Below are positions 1 through 7,124 of a stretch of 7,124 nt of DNA, one piece after another. Positions within the stretch are counted from its first letter, which is position 1, and each line of letters starts with the position of its first letter. This DNA comes from a bacterium (lineage in GTDB: Bacteria; UBA8248). The translations under genes and the position numbers were made by a program. Location of the stretch: contig JAQBZT010000157.1 in assembly GCA_027622355.1 (NCBI GenBank), positions 1-7,124 on the forward strand. The letters are read 5' to 3'. The notes below the pieces were generated by a model that made no database searches, was not told where the DNA came from, and worked only from the letters and a program-made list of their open reading frames with translations.

Positions 1-13
1 CGAAGGATGAAGA

Positions 14-1729
14 ATGAGATTTTCCCGGGCATTTCTCCCCACCCTCCGGGAGGCGCCGGCTGAAGCGGAGGTGATCAGCCACCAGCTCATGGTGCGGGCG
101 AGCATGATCCGCAAGCTTGCCGCCGGGGTGTACAGCCTCCTTCCCCTCGGCCTCCGCGTCCAGCGGAAAGTCGAGCAACTTTGCCGCGAGGAGATGAACC
201 GCGCCGGCGCGCAGGAGGTGTTTCTCCCGGCGCTCAACCCGGCGGAGCTCTGGATGAAGTCCGGCCGGTGGGACCTCTACGGCAAGGAACTGGTCCGCCT
301 CAAGGATCGTCACGACCGCGAATTCTGCCTCGGCCCCACCCACGAGGAAGTGATCACCGACATCGTCAGCCACGAGGTGCGGAGCTACCGCGATCTTCCG
401 CTGAATTTCTACCAGATACAGACCAAGTTCCGCGATGAGATCCGCCCGCGCTTCGGCGTGATCCGCGGCCGCGAGTTCACCATGAAGGACGGCTACAGCT
501 TCGACCGCGACGAGGCGGGAGCGGAGGTCACTTACCAGGGGATGGTCGAGGCCTACAAGCGGTTTTTCCGCCGCTGCGGCCTTGCCTTCAGCGTGGTGGA
601 GGCCGACAGCGGCGCCATCGGCGGAAGCTTCTCTCACGAGTTCATGGTGCTGGCCGACACCGGCGAGGACGCCATCACCGCCTGCGCTGCCTGCGGTTAC
701 TCCGCGAACGTGGAGAAGACGCCGGTGACGCTTCAGTTGCCCGAACAGCACGGCGGCAAGATGGAGAAGGTCCACACCCCCGGCGCACGGACGATCGAGG
801 AGGTCGCTGCGTTCCTGGAGCTGTCCCCCTACCGGATGGCAAAGACCCTGCTCTATGTCGCCGACGGCCGCCCGGTGGCCGCCATGCTCCCCGGCGATCG
901 GGAACTGAACGAGGTGAAACTCAAAAACGCCCTCGCTGCCGATCAGCTGTACCTGGCCGATGAGGAGACGGTGGAGAATCTCACCCACGCCGAAGTCGGC
1001 TTCGCCGGGCCGGTCGGGCTCAAGGGGGCCTACATCCTCGCCGACCCCTCCCTCAAGGGGGCGAGGGGGGTCGTCCTCGGGGCGAACGAAACGGATCACC
1101 ACTACGTGGGAGCAGAAGAGGGCCGCGACTTCAAAGCGGATGCCTTCGCCGATCTGGCCGTGGCCCGCGAGGGGGATGGCTGCTCACGCTGCGGAGAGGC
1201 GCTCACCATCCGCCGCGGCATCGAGGTGGGGCACGTCTTCAAGATGGGGACAAAATACTCCGCGCCCTTGGGGGCGACCTATCTCGATGAGAGCGGCGAG
1301 ACGCAGACAATCGTCATGGGCTGCTACGGCATCGGCATCGGCCGCACCGTCGCCGCCGCCATCGAGCAGAACCACGACGAGAACGGGATCATCTGGCCCG
1401 TGCCAATCGCCCCGTATCATGTGGACGTCATCTCTGCCAAGATGACCGATGCGCAGTGCATTGAGGAGAGTGAAAAACTCTACAAGGCGCTCGAATCGGA
1501 GGGGGTGGAGGTTTTGCTCGACGATCGGGACGAGCGGGCCGGGGTGAAGTTCAAGGACGCGGACCTCATCGGCATCCCCTACAAGGCGGTACTGGGCCCG
1601 CGGGGGCTCAAAGAGGGCAAGGTCGAGCTTCAGTCGCGGCGGACGGGCGAGGCGGAGTTCATCCCGCTGGGCGAGGCCGCCGGCGTGATACGGGGGCGCA
1701 TCGAGAAAGAATCCAGCCTGCTGGCGTAG
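14..1729 (+). CDS. proS: Prolyl-tRNA synthetase, bacterial type with editing domain
   Basis: This cytoplasmic class II aminoacyl-tRNA synthetase charges tRNA(Pro) with proline. The 571 residues match the usual length of about 570 for the bacterial form carrying an inserted editing (INS) domain. The N-terminus (RFSRAFLPTLREAPAEAEV, then MIRKLAAGVYSLLPLG) is typical of the family. The catalytic core shows GPTHEE at 107-112, RDEIRPRFG from 140, REFTMKDGYSF shortly after, and the motif 3 region GCYGIGIGRT at 436-445. The region from about 240 to 380 fits the INS domain, which hydrolyses mischarged Ala-tRNA(Pro). It is flanked by CAAC and CSRC pairs, as in many bacterial members. The anticodon-binding domain fills the last 100 or so residues. 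The ATG at 14 is preceded by AAGGA at 3-7 with six bases between. Nothing upstream is visible, so the operon to the left is unknown. The identification is secure. Confidence 0.97.
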   Translation: MRFSRAFLPTLREAPAEAEVISHQLMVRASMIRKLAAGVYSLLPLGLRVQRKVEQLCREEMNRAGAQEVFLPALNPAELWMKSGRWDLYGKELVRLKDRHDREFCLGPTHEEVITDIVSHEVRSYRDLPLNFYQIQTKFRDEIRPRFGVIRGREFTMKDGYSFDRDEAGAEVTYQGMVEAYKRFFRRCGLAFSVVEADSGAIGGSFSHEFMVLADTGEDAITACAACGYSANVEKTPVTLQLPEQHGGKMEKVHTPGARTIEEVAAFLELSPYRMAKTLLYVADGRPVAAMLPGDRELNEVKLKNALAADQLYLADEETVENLTHAEVGFAGPVGLKGAYILADPSLKGARGVVLGANETDHHYVGAEEGRDFKADAFADLAVAREGDGCSRCGEALTIRRGIEVGHVFKMGTKYSAPLGATYLDESGETQTIVMGCYGIGIGRTVAAAIEQNHDENGIIWPVPIAPYHVDVISAKMTDAQCIEESEKLYKALESEGVEVLLDDRDERAGVKFKDADLIGIPYKAVLGPRGLKEGKVELQSRRTGEAEFIPLGEAAGVIRGRIEKESSLLA

Positions 1730-1736
1730 GGGTTTG

Positions 1737-1768
1737 CCCCTCCGGAGGGCGCGGGATTCTTTGAAAAA
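1737..1768 (+). terminator. Possible weak terminator after proS
   Basis: Just past the proS stop, GGGGTTTGCCCC (1729-1740) and the perfect palindrome CCCTCCGGAGGG (1738-1749) could each form a short GC-rich hairpin. The T-rich stretch that follows (TTCTTTG) is short and interrupted, so any termination would be inefficient. A promoter begins directly afterwards, which makes a transcript end here plausible. Confidence 0.25.
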
Positions 1769-1769
1769 C

Positions 1770-1799
1770 TTGACGATCCGAGAGCAACCCCCTTATATT
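1770..1799 (+). promoter_or_regulatory. Sigma70-like promoter for the small-gene unit
   Basis: TTGACG at 1770-1775 matches the -35 consensus in five of six bases. It is followed after 18 bases by TATATT at 1794-1799, also five of six, or after 17 bases by TTATAT at 1793-1798. Predicted transcription would start near 1806, about 45 bases before the start codon chosen for the four-cysteine protein. The A+T-rich stretch stands out in otherwise GC-rich sequence. It probably drives the two small genes and perhaps the tRNA and tilS behind them. This is a motif match without experimental support. Confidence 0.6.
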
Positions 1800-1850
1800 T
1801 CCCTCCCGCCGGGAAAGATGGCTTTTCACCGGAGGGGGAAGGGATGGAAA

Positions 1851-2039
1851 ATGGCTTACGCCGGGGTTCGCGAGTGTGCGGTGTGCGCCTGGCGCGCGGA
1901 TTGCCGCCTCAAGTGGCGCAACGAGCCGATGGGCGCGCTGAGCTGCCCGGAATTTACCCTGGACCTGCGCCTCGCCCAACAGGCGGCGCAGAACCCCAAA
2001 GAGGGCGACGAGAGCGCCCGGAAGGAGACAGGTGAGTGA
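1851..2039 (+). CDS. Small four-cysteine protein, possible metal-binding
   Basis: This 62-residue protein has no assigned function. Its cysteines lie at residues 9, 12, 18 and 32, giving C-x2-C-x5-C-x13-C-P, inside the segment RECAVCAWRADCRLKWR and then SCPEFTLDL. Four cysteines in this spacing could hold zinc or an iron-sulfur cluster, but that is inference. From memory it resembles short uncharacterised proteins of Deltaproteobacteria and relatives with a CAWRxxC core and a C-P-[DE]-[FY] tail, which I could not check. The last 20 or so residues are charged and look disordered. The ATG at 1851 is preferred because AAGG at 1839-1842 is well spaced before it. An in-frame ATG at 1818 would add 11 residues but has a poor ribosome site and almost no leader from the predicted promoter. 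Its stop overlaps the next start by one base (TGATG). Confidence 0.7.
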   Translation: MAYAGVRECAVCAWRADCRLKWRNEPMGALSCPEFTLDLRLAQQAAQNPKEGDESARKETGE

Positions 2040-2194
2040 TGCGCCGTGAAATCGAGATACTCTGTCTTCTCTTTGCCGGATACGTTTCCTTCATGGCGGG
2101 CCTGCGTCTGGATGACGTCGGCTTCAAGGCGTTTTTCTATATACTTTCGGCGATGTTCGTGCTGGCGATATTCCGGCCGAGAGAATCTCCTTGA
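2039..2194 (+). CDS. Small two-helix membrane protein, unknown function
   Basis: This 51-residue open frame starts with the ATG at 2039-2041, which shares its A with the stop of the preceding gene. That arrangement suggests translational coupling. AAGGAG at 2022-2027 lies 11 bases before the start. The protein has a charged N-terminus (MRREIE) and a hydrophobic stretch at about residues 5-22 (ILCLLFAGYVSFMAGL). A short polar turn with two aspartates comes next, then a second hydrophobic stretch at about 30-45 (AFFYILSAMFVLAIF) and a basic-polar tail. This predicts a hairpin in the inner membrane with both ends probably cytoplasmic. I recognise no family. Gene status rests on the coupled start, the ribosome site and the clean two-helix pattern. 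It could be chance, but a random GC-rich frame would seldom look like this. Confidence 0.6.
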   Translation: MRREIEILCLLFAGYVSFMAGLRLDDVGFKAFFYILSAMFVLAIFRPRESP

Positions 2195-2211
2195 TTAAAT
2201 GATGTTTCACT

Positions 2212-2288
2212 GGCGGTGTAGCTCAACCGGTTAGAGCACGCGGCTCATATCCGCGGTGTTGGGGGTTCGAGTCCCTCCACCGCCACCA
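2212..2288 (+). tRNA. tRNA with anticodon CAU, probably elongator tRNA-Met
   Basis: A complete 77-base cloverleaf is visible. The acceptor stem GGCGGTG (2212-2218) pairs perfectly with CACCGCC (2278-2284). The D arm is GCTC/GAGC, and the anticodon stem CGCGG/CCGCG encloses loop CTCATAT (2244-2250), giving anticodon CAU. The T arm is GGGGG/CCCTC with loop TTCGAGT and one G-U pair. Discriminator A2285 is followed by an encoded CCA. It is not the initiator: the first acceptor pair is a proper G-C, and the anticodon stem lacks the three consecutive G-C pairs GGG/CCC. The choice is elongator Met or the minor tRNA-Ile whose C34 TilS converts to lysidine. The body (GGCGGTGTAGCTCA) looks closer, from memory, to the Bacillus elongator Met. 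The tRNA ends 54 bases before tilS, so the two may be co-transcribed. Confidence 0.95.
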
Positions 2289-2342
2289 AATTTCCGCTCC
2301 CGGCATCTCGATTCGGGATGGAGAGGATTCCCGGGCCGCGCC

Positions 2343-3814
2343 ATGACGCCTTCGCTTCGGATTCGCCGTTTCGAAGAAAAAATCCGCAAGGAGTGTGCCG
2401 CATGCCGTCTCGATGAATGGGGCGCGCCACTTCTCGTCGGCTTCTCCGGCGGGGGAGACTCCACCGCGCTCCGCTGTCTGAAATTTTCCGCAAAAACCAT
2501 CCGGGACAGCCGCTTCCCTATCTGGCCGTCCACGTTCATCACGGCCTGCGCGGCGCCCGCGGAGATCGCGATGCCGCGCACGCGGAGGCGTTCTGCAGGG
2601 AACATGAGATCCCCTTCCGCTGCCTCCGGGTGGAGGTGGACCCCGCTGCCGGGCCGGGGCTCGAGGCCGCCGCCCGCAAGGCGAGAAGGGAAGTTTGGGC
2701 CAAATTGGCGGCAGAGGCGCGCGCGCGCGCGATCGTGCTGGCGCACACCCGGGACGATCAGGCCGAAACCGTGCTGATGCGCCTGTTCGAGGGCAGCGGC
2801 ATCCGCGGGCTCGCGGGGATGCGGCGGGCCGTGCCGCTGTCAGAGCCGCATCCGCCCGGCGCTTCCGCCTTCACCATCCTGCGGCCGATGCTCTCCCTTT
2901 CGCGGGAGGAGATTCGGGGCTACCTTCGCGCCCGGGGCGCGGAATGGGTGGAGGATGAAACGAACGCGGACGAGGGGCGGCTCCGCAATCTTTTGCGCAA
3001 CCGGGTCATTCCCTCGCTGGAGGATGCGCTCGGGATGGATGTGCAGGAGCGCATCGTGGCGGCTGCGCATCATTTGAGCGGGGCGGCCGAGGTCCTCGAT
3101 GCCGCCGCCCGGGCAGCCGCGGAAAAATACTTGGCCGACTCCGGCGGGGGGATCACTGTCTGCTCCCTGGACGAGGTTCGGGAGATGCCCCCGGCGCTGC
3201 GGACCGCCCTGTGGCGAATCGCGCTCGAGCGGGTGTGCGACCGCGCAGCGGGCGGCAAAAGGCGGCCCCTGGAGCGTCTCTGCGAGGGGGTGGATGGCCT
3301 CGTGATGGAAGGCGGGCCCTCGGCGTCGCTGGATCTGCCGGGGGGCGCCGTGGTGCGGCGCATCTACGATGAGCTGGTGTTCGGACCCTTCCCGCCCCCT
3401 GAATTTTTCTCGGGCGAGGAGGTTCCGCTTGCCTGTCCAGGCCGGACCTATCACGCGGGGCTCGGGGTGAGCGTGGAAGCCGAGCTGTTCTCGGGGGATG
3501 TCTCCGTGCTGCCGTCTGCGGCCGTCCTGCTGGACGCCGATCTCCTTCCGTCGCCCTGGGTGGTGCGGAACCGCCGGGAGGGAGACCGCTTCCGGCCGGA
3601 GGGGAAACGGAAACCCAGGAAACTCAAGGATTACTTCATCGAGGAGAAGATTCCCCGGGCCGAACGCGACGGCATTCCGCTGTTGGTGGCCGGCGGAGAG
3701 GTGGCCTGGGTCGTGGGGCACGGTATTTCGGAGAACTTCCGTTGCAGGGAGGGGACCCGTAACTATCTGCGGCTTTCCGTGCATTCCGCCCCGGCAGGCC
3801 GTACCCCCGCCTAG
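2343..3814 (+). CDS. tilS: tRNA(Ile)-lysidine synthetase, interrupted by a -1 frameshift
   Basis: TilS attaches lysine to C34 of the CAU-anticodon tRNA(Ile) using ATP, so that it reads AUA as isoleucine. It is normally essential. The start ATG at 2343 opens a frame with the ATP-binding motif SGGGDS at residues 35-40. The remainder lies in the -1 frame: AVHVHHGLRG, then AHTRDDQAETVLMRLFEGSG, ILRPMLSLSREEI, WVEDETNAD and RNLLRNRVIPSLE. The C-terminal tRNA-binding domain follows, ending VVRNRREGDRFRP, LKDYFIEEKIPRAERDGIP and GHGISENF. Restoring one base between about 2469 and 2497 yields a normal 490-residue protein. As written, reading from 2343 stops at 2777 after 144 residues, and a start at 2417 would lack the ATP site. 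Either the sequence has lost one base or the gene is a recent pseudogene. GGAGAGGA (2320-2327) is a rather distant ribosome site. Confidence 0.9.
2466..2500 (+). other. Frameshift site inside tilS
   Basis: Before this stretch the conserved TilS sequence runs in the frame of the 2343 start (GFSGGGDSTAL). After it, the sequence runs in the frame one base back (KNHPGQPLPYLAVHVHHG). Both frames are open across the region, so the change point cannot be fixed exactly. Adding one C after 2474 would give TALRLSEIFRKNHPG, which aligns well, as I recall it, with the helix after the P-loop in E. coli TilS. Adding one A to the A5 run at 2492-2496 would give TALRCLKFSAKNHPG, equally long. The A5 run offers P-site slippage (AAA to AAA), but the next codon ACC does not re-pair after slipping, so no good X XXY YYZ heptamer exists. 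Confidence 0.85.
2717..2731 (+). repeat. Alternating GC tract within tilS
   Basis: Fifteen bases of strict G-C alternation encode the Ala-Arg-Ala-Arg segment just before the TilS AHTRDDQAET motif. The reading frame on both sides agrees with the family, so there is no sign of slippage here. Such tracts can adopt Z-form DNA and are prone to length change, but coding for AEARARA is a sufficient explanation. Confidence 0.6.
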
Positions 3815-3850
3815 AACAGGGGTTTCGGCGGCCCCCCCCCTATCTGATAG

Positions 3851-3889
3851 ACGCACCGGGGTTTTCTTGCTAGGTTGGGGGTGCGTTTT
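3851..3889 (+). terminator. Possible intrinsic terminator between tilS and ftsH
   Basis: ACGCACC at 3851-3857 is perfectly complementary to GGTGCGT at 3880-3886. The second arm runs straight into TTTT at 3886-3889. The seven-pair stem is GC-rich, but the loop of 22 bases is long and the T-run is short, so it would be a weak terminator or attenuator. It lies 23-30 bases before ftsH, so it could tune read-through into ftsH. Confidence 0.4.
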
Positions 3890-3918
3890 GCCTCGTCGCC
3901 ATTACGAAAGGATTGGAT

Positions 3919-5838
<1,920 letters not shown>

Positions 5839-5900
5839 CCGGCCGCACCTTTGGATTCGTTTTTCCGCGGCCGATACGCGGCTGGTTCGCCGCCGCGGGG

Positions 5901-5930
5901 TCGAACGGTTCTGCCATATCCCTGTATAAT
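5901..5930 (+). promoter_or_regulatory. Putative promoter for pdxJ
   Basis: A perfect TATAAT box lies at 5925-5930 in the ftsH-pdxJ spacer. The best -35 candidate, TCGAAC at 5901-5906, is 18 bases upstream but matches only three of six consensus positions. Transcription would start near 5938, leaving a leader of about 40 bases before the pdxJ ATG. Such a box is unlikely by chance in DNA this GC-rich, but the weak -35 keeps the call tentative. Confidence 0.5.
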
Positions 5931-5977
5931 CCTCTCCGATTGGAACGAAGGACTTTCCGTGGAAGCAAGGGGAAATC

Positions 5978-6694
5978 ATGCCCAAGCTGTGCGTCAACGT
6001 GGACCATGTGGCCACCATCCGCCAGGCGCGCCGGACCGATGAGCCCGATCCGGTGGCCGCTGCCCTGATCGCCGAGCGATCGGGAGCGGTGGGTATCACC
6101 GTCCACCTCCGGGAGGATCGGCGGCATATCCAGGATCGCGATCTGCGGATTCTGCGTCAGGTGGTGCGCGGAAAGCTGAATCTCGAGATGGCGGCCATCC
6201 CCGAAATGCAGGACATTGCGCTCGACATCGGTCCCGAACAGGCGACCCTCGTTCCCGAGCGGCGCGAGGAGATCACCACCGAGGGCGGACTCGACGCCGC
6301 CGGTCAGCTTGAAAGGCTCCGGGAGTTCATTTCGCCGCTTCGCGCGGACGGAATTTCCGTGAGCCTGTTCATCGATCCCGAACGGAAGCAAGTCGAAGCC
6401 GCGCGCGAGATCGGGGCGGACTACATCGAGCTCAACACCGGCGGCTACGCCGAGGCCGGGAGCAGACATGCCGCCGAAGAGCAGTTGAAGGCCCTCCGCG
6501 CGGCGGCGGAAACGGCGCATGGCCTGGGGCTGGGCGTGCATGCCGGCCACGGGCTGACCTACCTCAATGTCGAGCCGGTTGTCGGACTACCGTACCTCGA
6601 AGAACTGAATATCGGACACAGCATCGTGGCGCACGCTGTTTTTGTCGGTTTTGAGCAGGCGGTGCGAGAGATGGCCCGCCTGATCGGCGCCTAG
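5978..6694 (+). CDS. pdxJ: Pyridoxine 5'-phosphate synthase
   Basis: PdxJ condenses 3-amino-2-oxopropyl phosphate (from PdxA) with 1-deoxy-D-xylulose 5-phosphate. The product, pyridoxine 5'-phosphate, is the last ring-forming step of the DXP-dependent vitamin B6 route. The 238 residues are the usual length for this TIM-barrel enzyme. Visible signatures are VNVDHVATIRQARRTDEPDP at the N-terminus, ITVHLREDRRHI, NLEMA, TLVPERREEITTEGGLD, VHAGHGLTYLNV and ELNIGHSIVAHAVFVG. H43, E70 and H191 fall exactly at the numbers of the known catalytic residues of the E. coli enzyme. The ATG at 5978 follows AAGGGGA (5967-5973) with four bases between. In the phosphate-site region it reads ELNTGGYA where most members have ELHTGxYA, a mild departure. 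It is probably co-transcribed with the epimerase gene 14 bases downstream. Confidence 0.97.
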   Translation: MPKLCVNVDHVATIRQARRTDEPDPVAAALIAERSGAVGITVHLREDRRHIQDRDLRILRQVVRGKLNLEMAAIPEMQDIALDIGPEQATLVPERREEITTEGGLDAAGQLERLREFISPLRADGISVSLFIDPERKQVEAAREIGADYIELNTGGYAEAGSRHAAEEQLKALRAAAETAHGLGLGVHAGHGLTYLNVEPVVGLPYLEELNIGHSIVAHAVFVGFEQAVREMARLIGA

Positions 6695-6708
6695 GGAGCG
6701 ACCTCGCC

Positions 6709-7124
6709 ATGCCGAAACCCCTCGTCACTGCGGAGGAGATGGCGCGAATCGACGCCCGCGCAATCGAGGAGATGGGGATTCCGGCCGCCTGTCTGATGGA
6801 AACGGCGGGCGGACGGATCGCGGAGCGGATCTGGGAGCGCTACGGCAAGCCGGGGCTTCGGGTCGTGGTTCTGGCCGGGAAGGGGAACAACGGCGGCGAT
6901 GGCTTCGTCCTATCGCGCTATCTTGCGAACCGTGGGGCCGAGGTCCGGGTCTTCGCGCTTTTCCCGCTCGAGGAGGCCGCCGGAGAGCCGAAGATTTTCC
7001 TGGAAATCCTCCAGAAGATGGGCGTTCCCGTCGAGGCGGTAAGCGATGCCGCGGGCATCGGGGGGATGATGGCGGTGATCGCCACCTCCGACCTGTTGGT
7101 GGATGCGATTCTGGGGACGGGCTT
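6709..7124 (+). CDS. nnrE: NAD(P)H-hydrate epimerase (YjeF N-terminal domain), 3' end beyond window
   Basis: Only the first 138 codons are present. The open frame runs to the window edge without a stop. The protein begins MPKPLVTAEEMARIDARAIEE and shows LMETAGGRIAE, then VVVLAGKGNNGGDGFVLSR (about residues 52-70), the nucleotide-binding signature of YjeF N-terminal domains. DAILGTG at the edge is the conserved strand carrying the active-site aspartate. The domain interconverts the R and S forms of damaged, hydrated NADH or NADPH. In many bacteria it is fused to the ADP/ATP-dependent dehydratase (NnrD) that finishes the repair. Whether that second domain is present here cannot be seen. GGGAG at 6694-6698 is the ribosome site, with the G at 6694 also ending the pdxJ stop, so pdxJ and this gene form an operon. 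A pdxJ-acpS-nnrD order is common in related genomes, but no acpS lies between them here. Confidence 0.93.
   Translation, partial: MPKPLVTAEEMARIDARAIEEMGIPAACLMETAGGRIAERIWERYGKPGLRVVVLAGKGNNGGDGFVLSRYLANRGAEVRVFALFPLEEAAGEPKIFLEILQKMGVPVEAVSDAAGIGGMMAVIATSDLLVDAILGTG

Noticed and set aside
1844..2035. Alternative 63-codon frame overlapping the four-cysteine gene
   Set aside because: The translation is Arg/Pro/Gly-rich without pattern, while the frame from 1851 has the ordered cysteines and the coupled stop.
2172..2200. Promoter just before the tRNA (TTCCGG, then TTAAAT)
   Set aside because: The -35 match is poor and the -10 is only partial. The tRNA may simply be read from the 1770 promoter.
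2298..2318. TCCCG/CGGGA hairpin between the tRNA and tilS as a terminator
   Set aside because: It has a five-pair stem with an 11-base loop and no T-run after it, so it is too weak to call.
2480..2500. Programmed -1 ribosomal frameshift in tilS
   Set aside because: The A5 run allows only P-site re-pairing. The following ACC codon does not match after slipping, and no clear stimulatory hairpin or Shine-Dalgarno-like element was seen. A simple lost base is more likely.
2417..3814. tilS starting at ATG 2417 as a shorter intact gene
   Set aside because: The first 20 or so residues of that frame are Arg-rich nonsense, and the protein would lack the SGGxDS ATP-binding motif, which lies upstream in the other frame.
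2840..3856. Antisense open frame of 338 codons opposite tilS
   Set aside because: It is low-complexity, rich in Arg, Pro and Gly, has no recognisable motif, and lies opposite the well-supported TilS C-terminal half.

Overview
The window is a stretch of chromosome from a GC-rich bacterium. All genes lie on the plus strand and carry housekeeping functions. In order they are: prolyl-tRNA synthetase (proS), a 62-residue four-cysteine protein, a 51-residue membrane protein, a tRNA with anticodon CAU, tRNA(Ile)-lysidine synthetase (tilS, with a broken reading frame), the membrane protease ftsH, pyridoxine 5'-phosphate synthase (pdxJ), and the start of an NAD(P)H-hydrate epimerase gene (nnrE/nnrD type) cut by the window end.

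The tilS-ftsH and pdxJ-nnrD neighbourhoods, and the FtsH N-terminus beginning MNQFYKNLALWL, recall Deltaproteobacteria and related deep lineages such as Nitrospinota, Tectomicrobia or Methylomirabilota. That placement comes from memory of gene order and protein style, not from a search, so the phylum is uncertain. No mobile element, CRISPR array, phage gene or defence gene is visible.

Layout: 14-1729 is proS. A good sigma70-like promoter at about 1770-1799 opens a small unit in which the four-cysteine protein (1851-2039) overlaps the two-helix membrane protein (2039-2194) by one base. The tRNA (2212-2288, CCA encoded) follows, and 54 bases separate it from tilS (2343-3814). A 104-base spacer with a possible weak terminator leads to ftsH (3919-5838, TTG start). 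A 139-base spacer with a perfect TATAAT box leads to pdxJ (5978-6694), closely followed by the epimerase gene (6709 to the edge). No gene-free stretch exceeds 300 bases.

Two themes run through the genes. One is translation: proS, a CAU tRNA, and tilS, whose enzyme modifies CAU-anticodon tRNA(Ile). The other is cofactor supply and repair: pyridoxal phosphate synthesis and NAD(P)H-hydrate repair. FtsH provides membrane protein quality control. The points most worth a second look are the frameshift that separates the tilS ATP-binding motif from the rest of the protein, the CAU tRNA placed directly before tilS, and the uncharacterised pair of small genes. I found no convincing new defence or mobile system.
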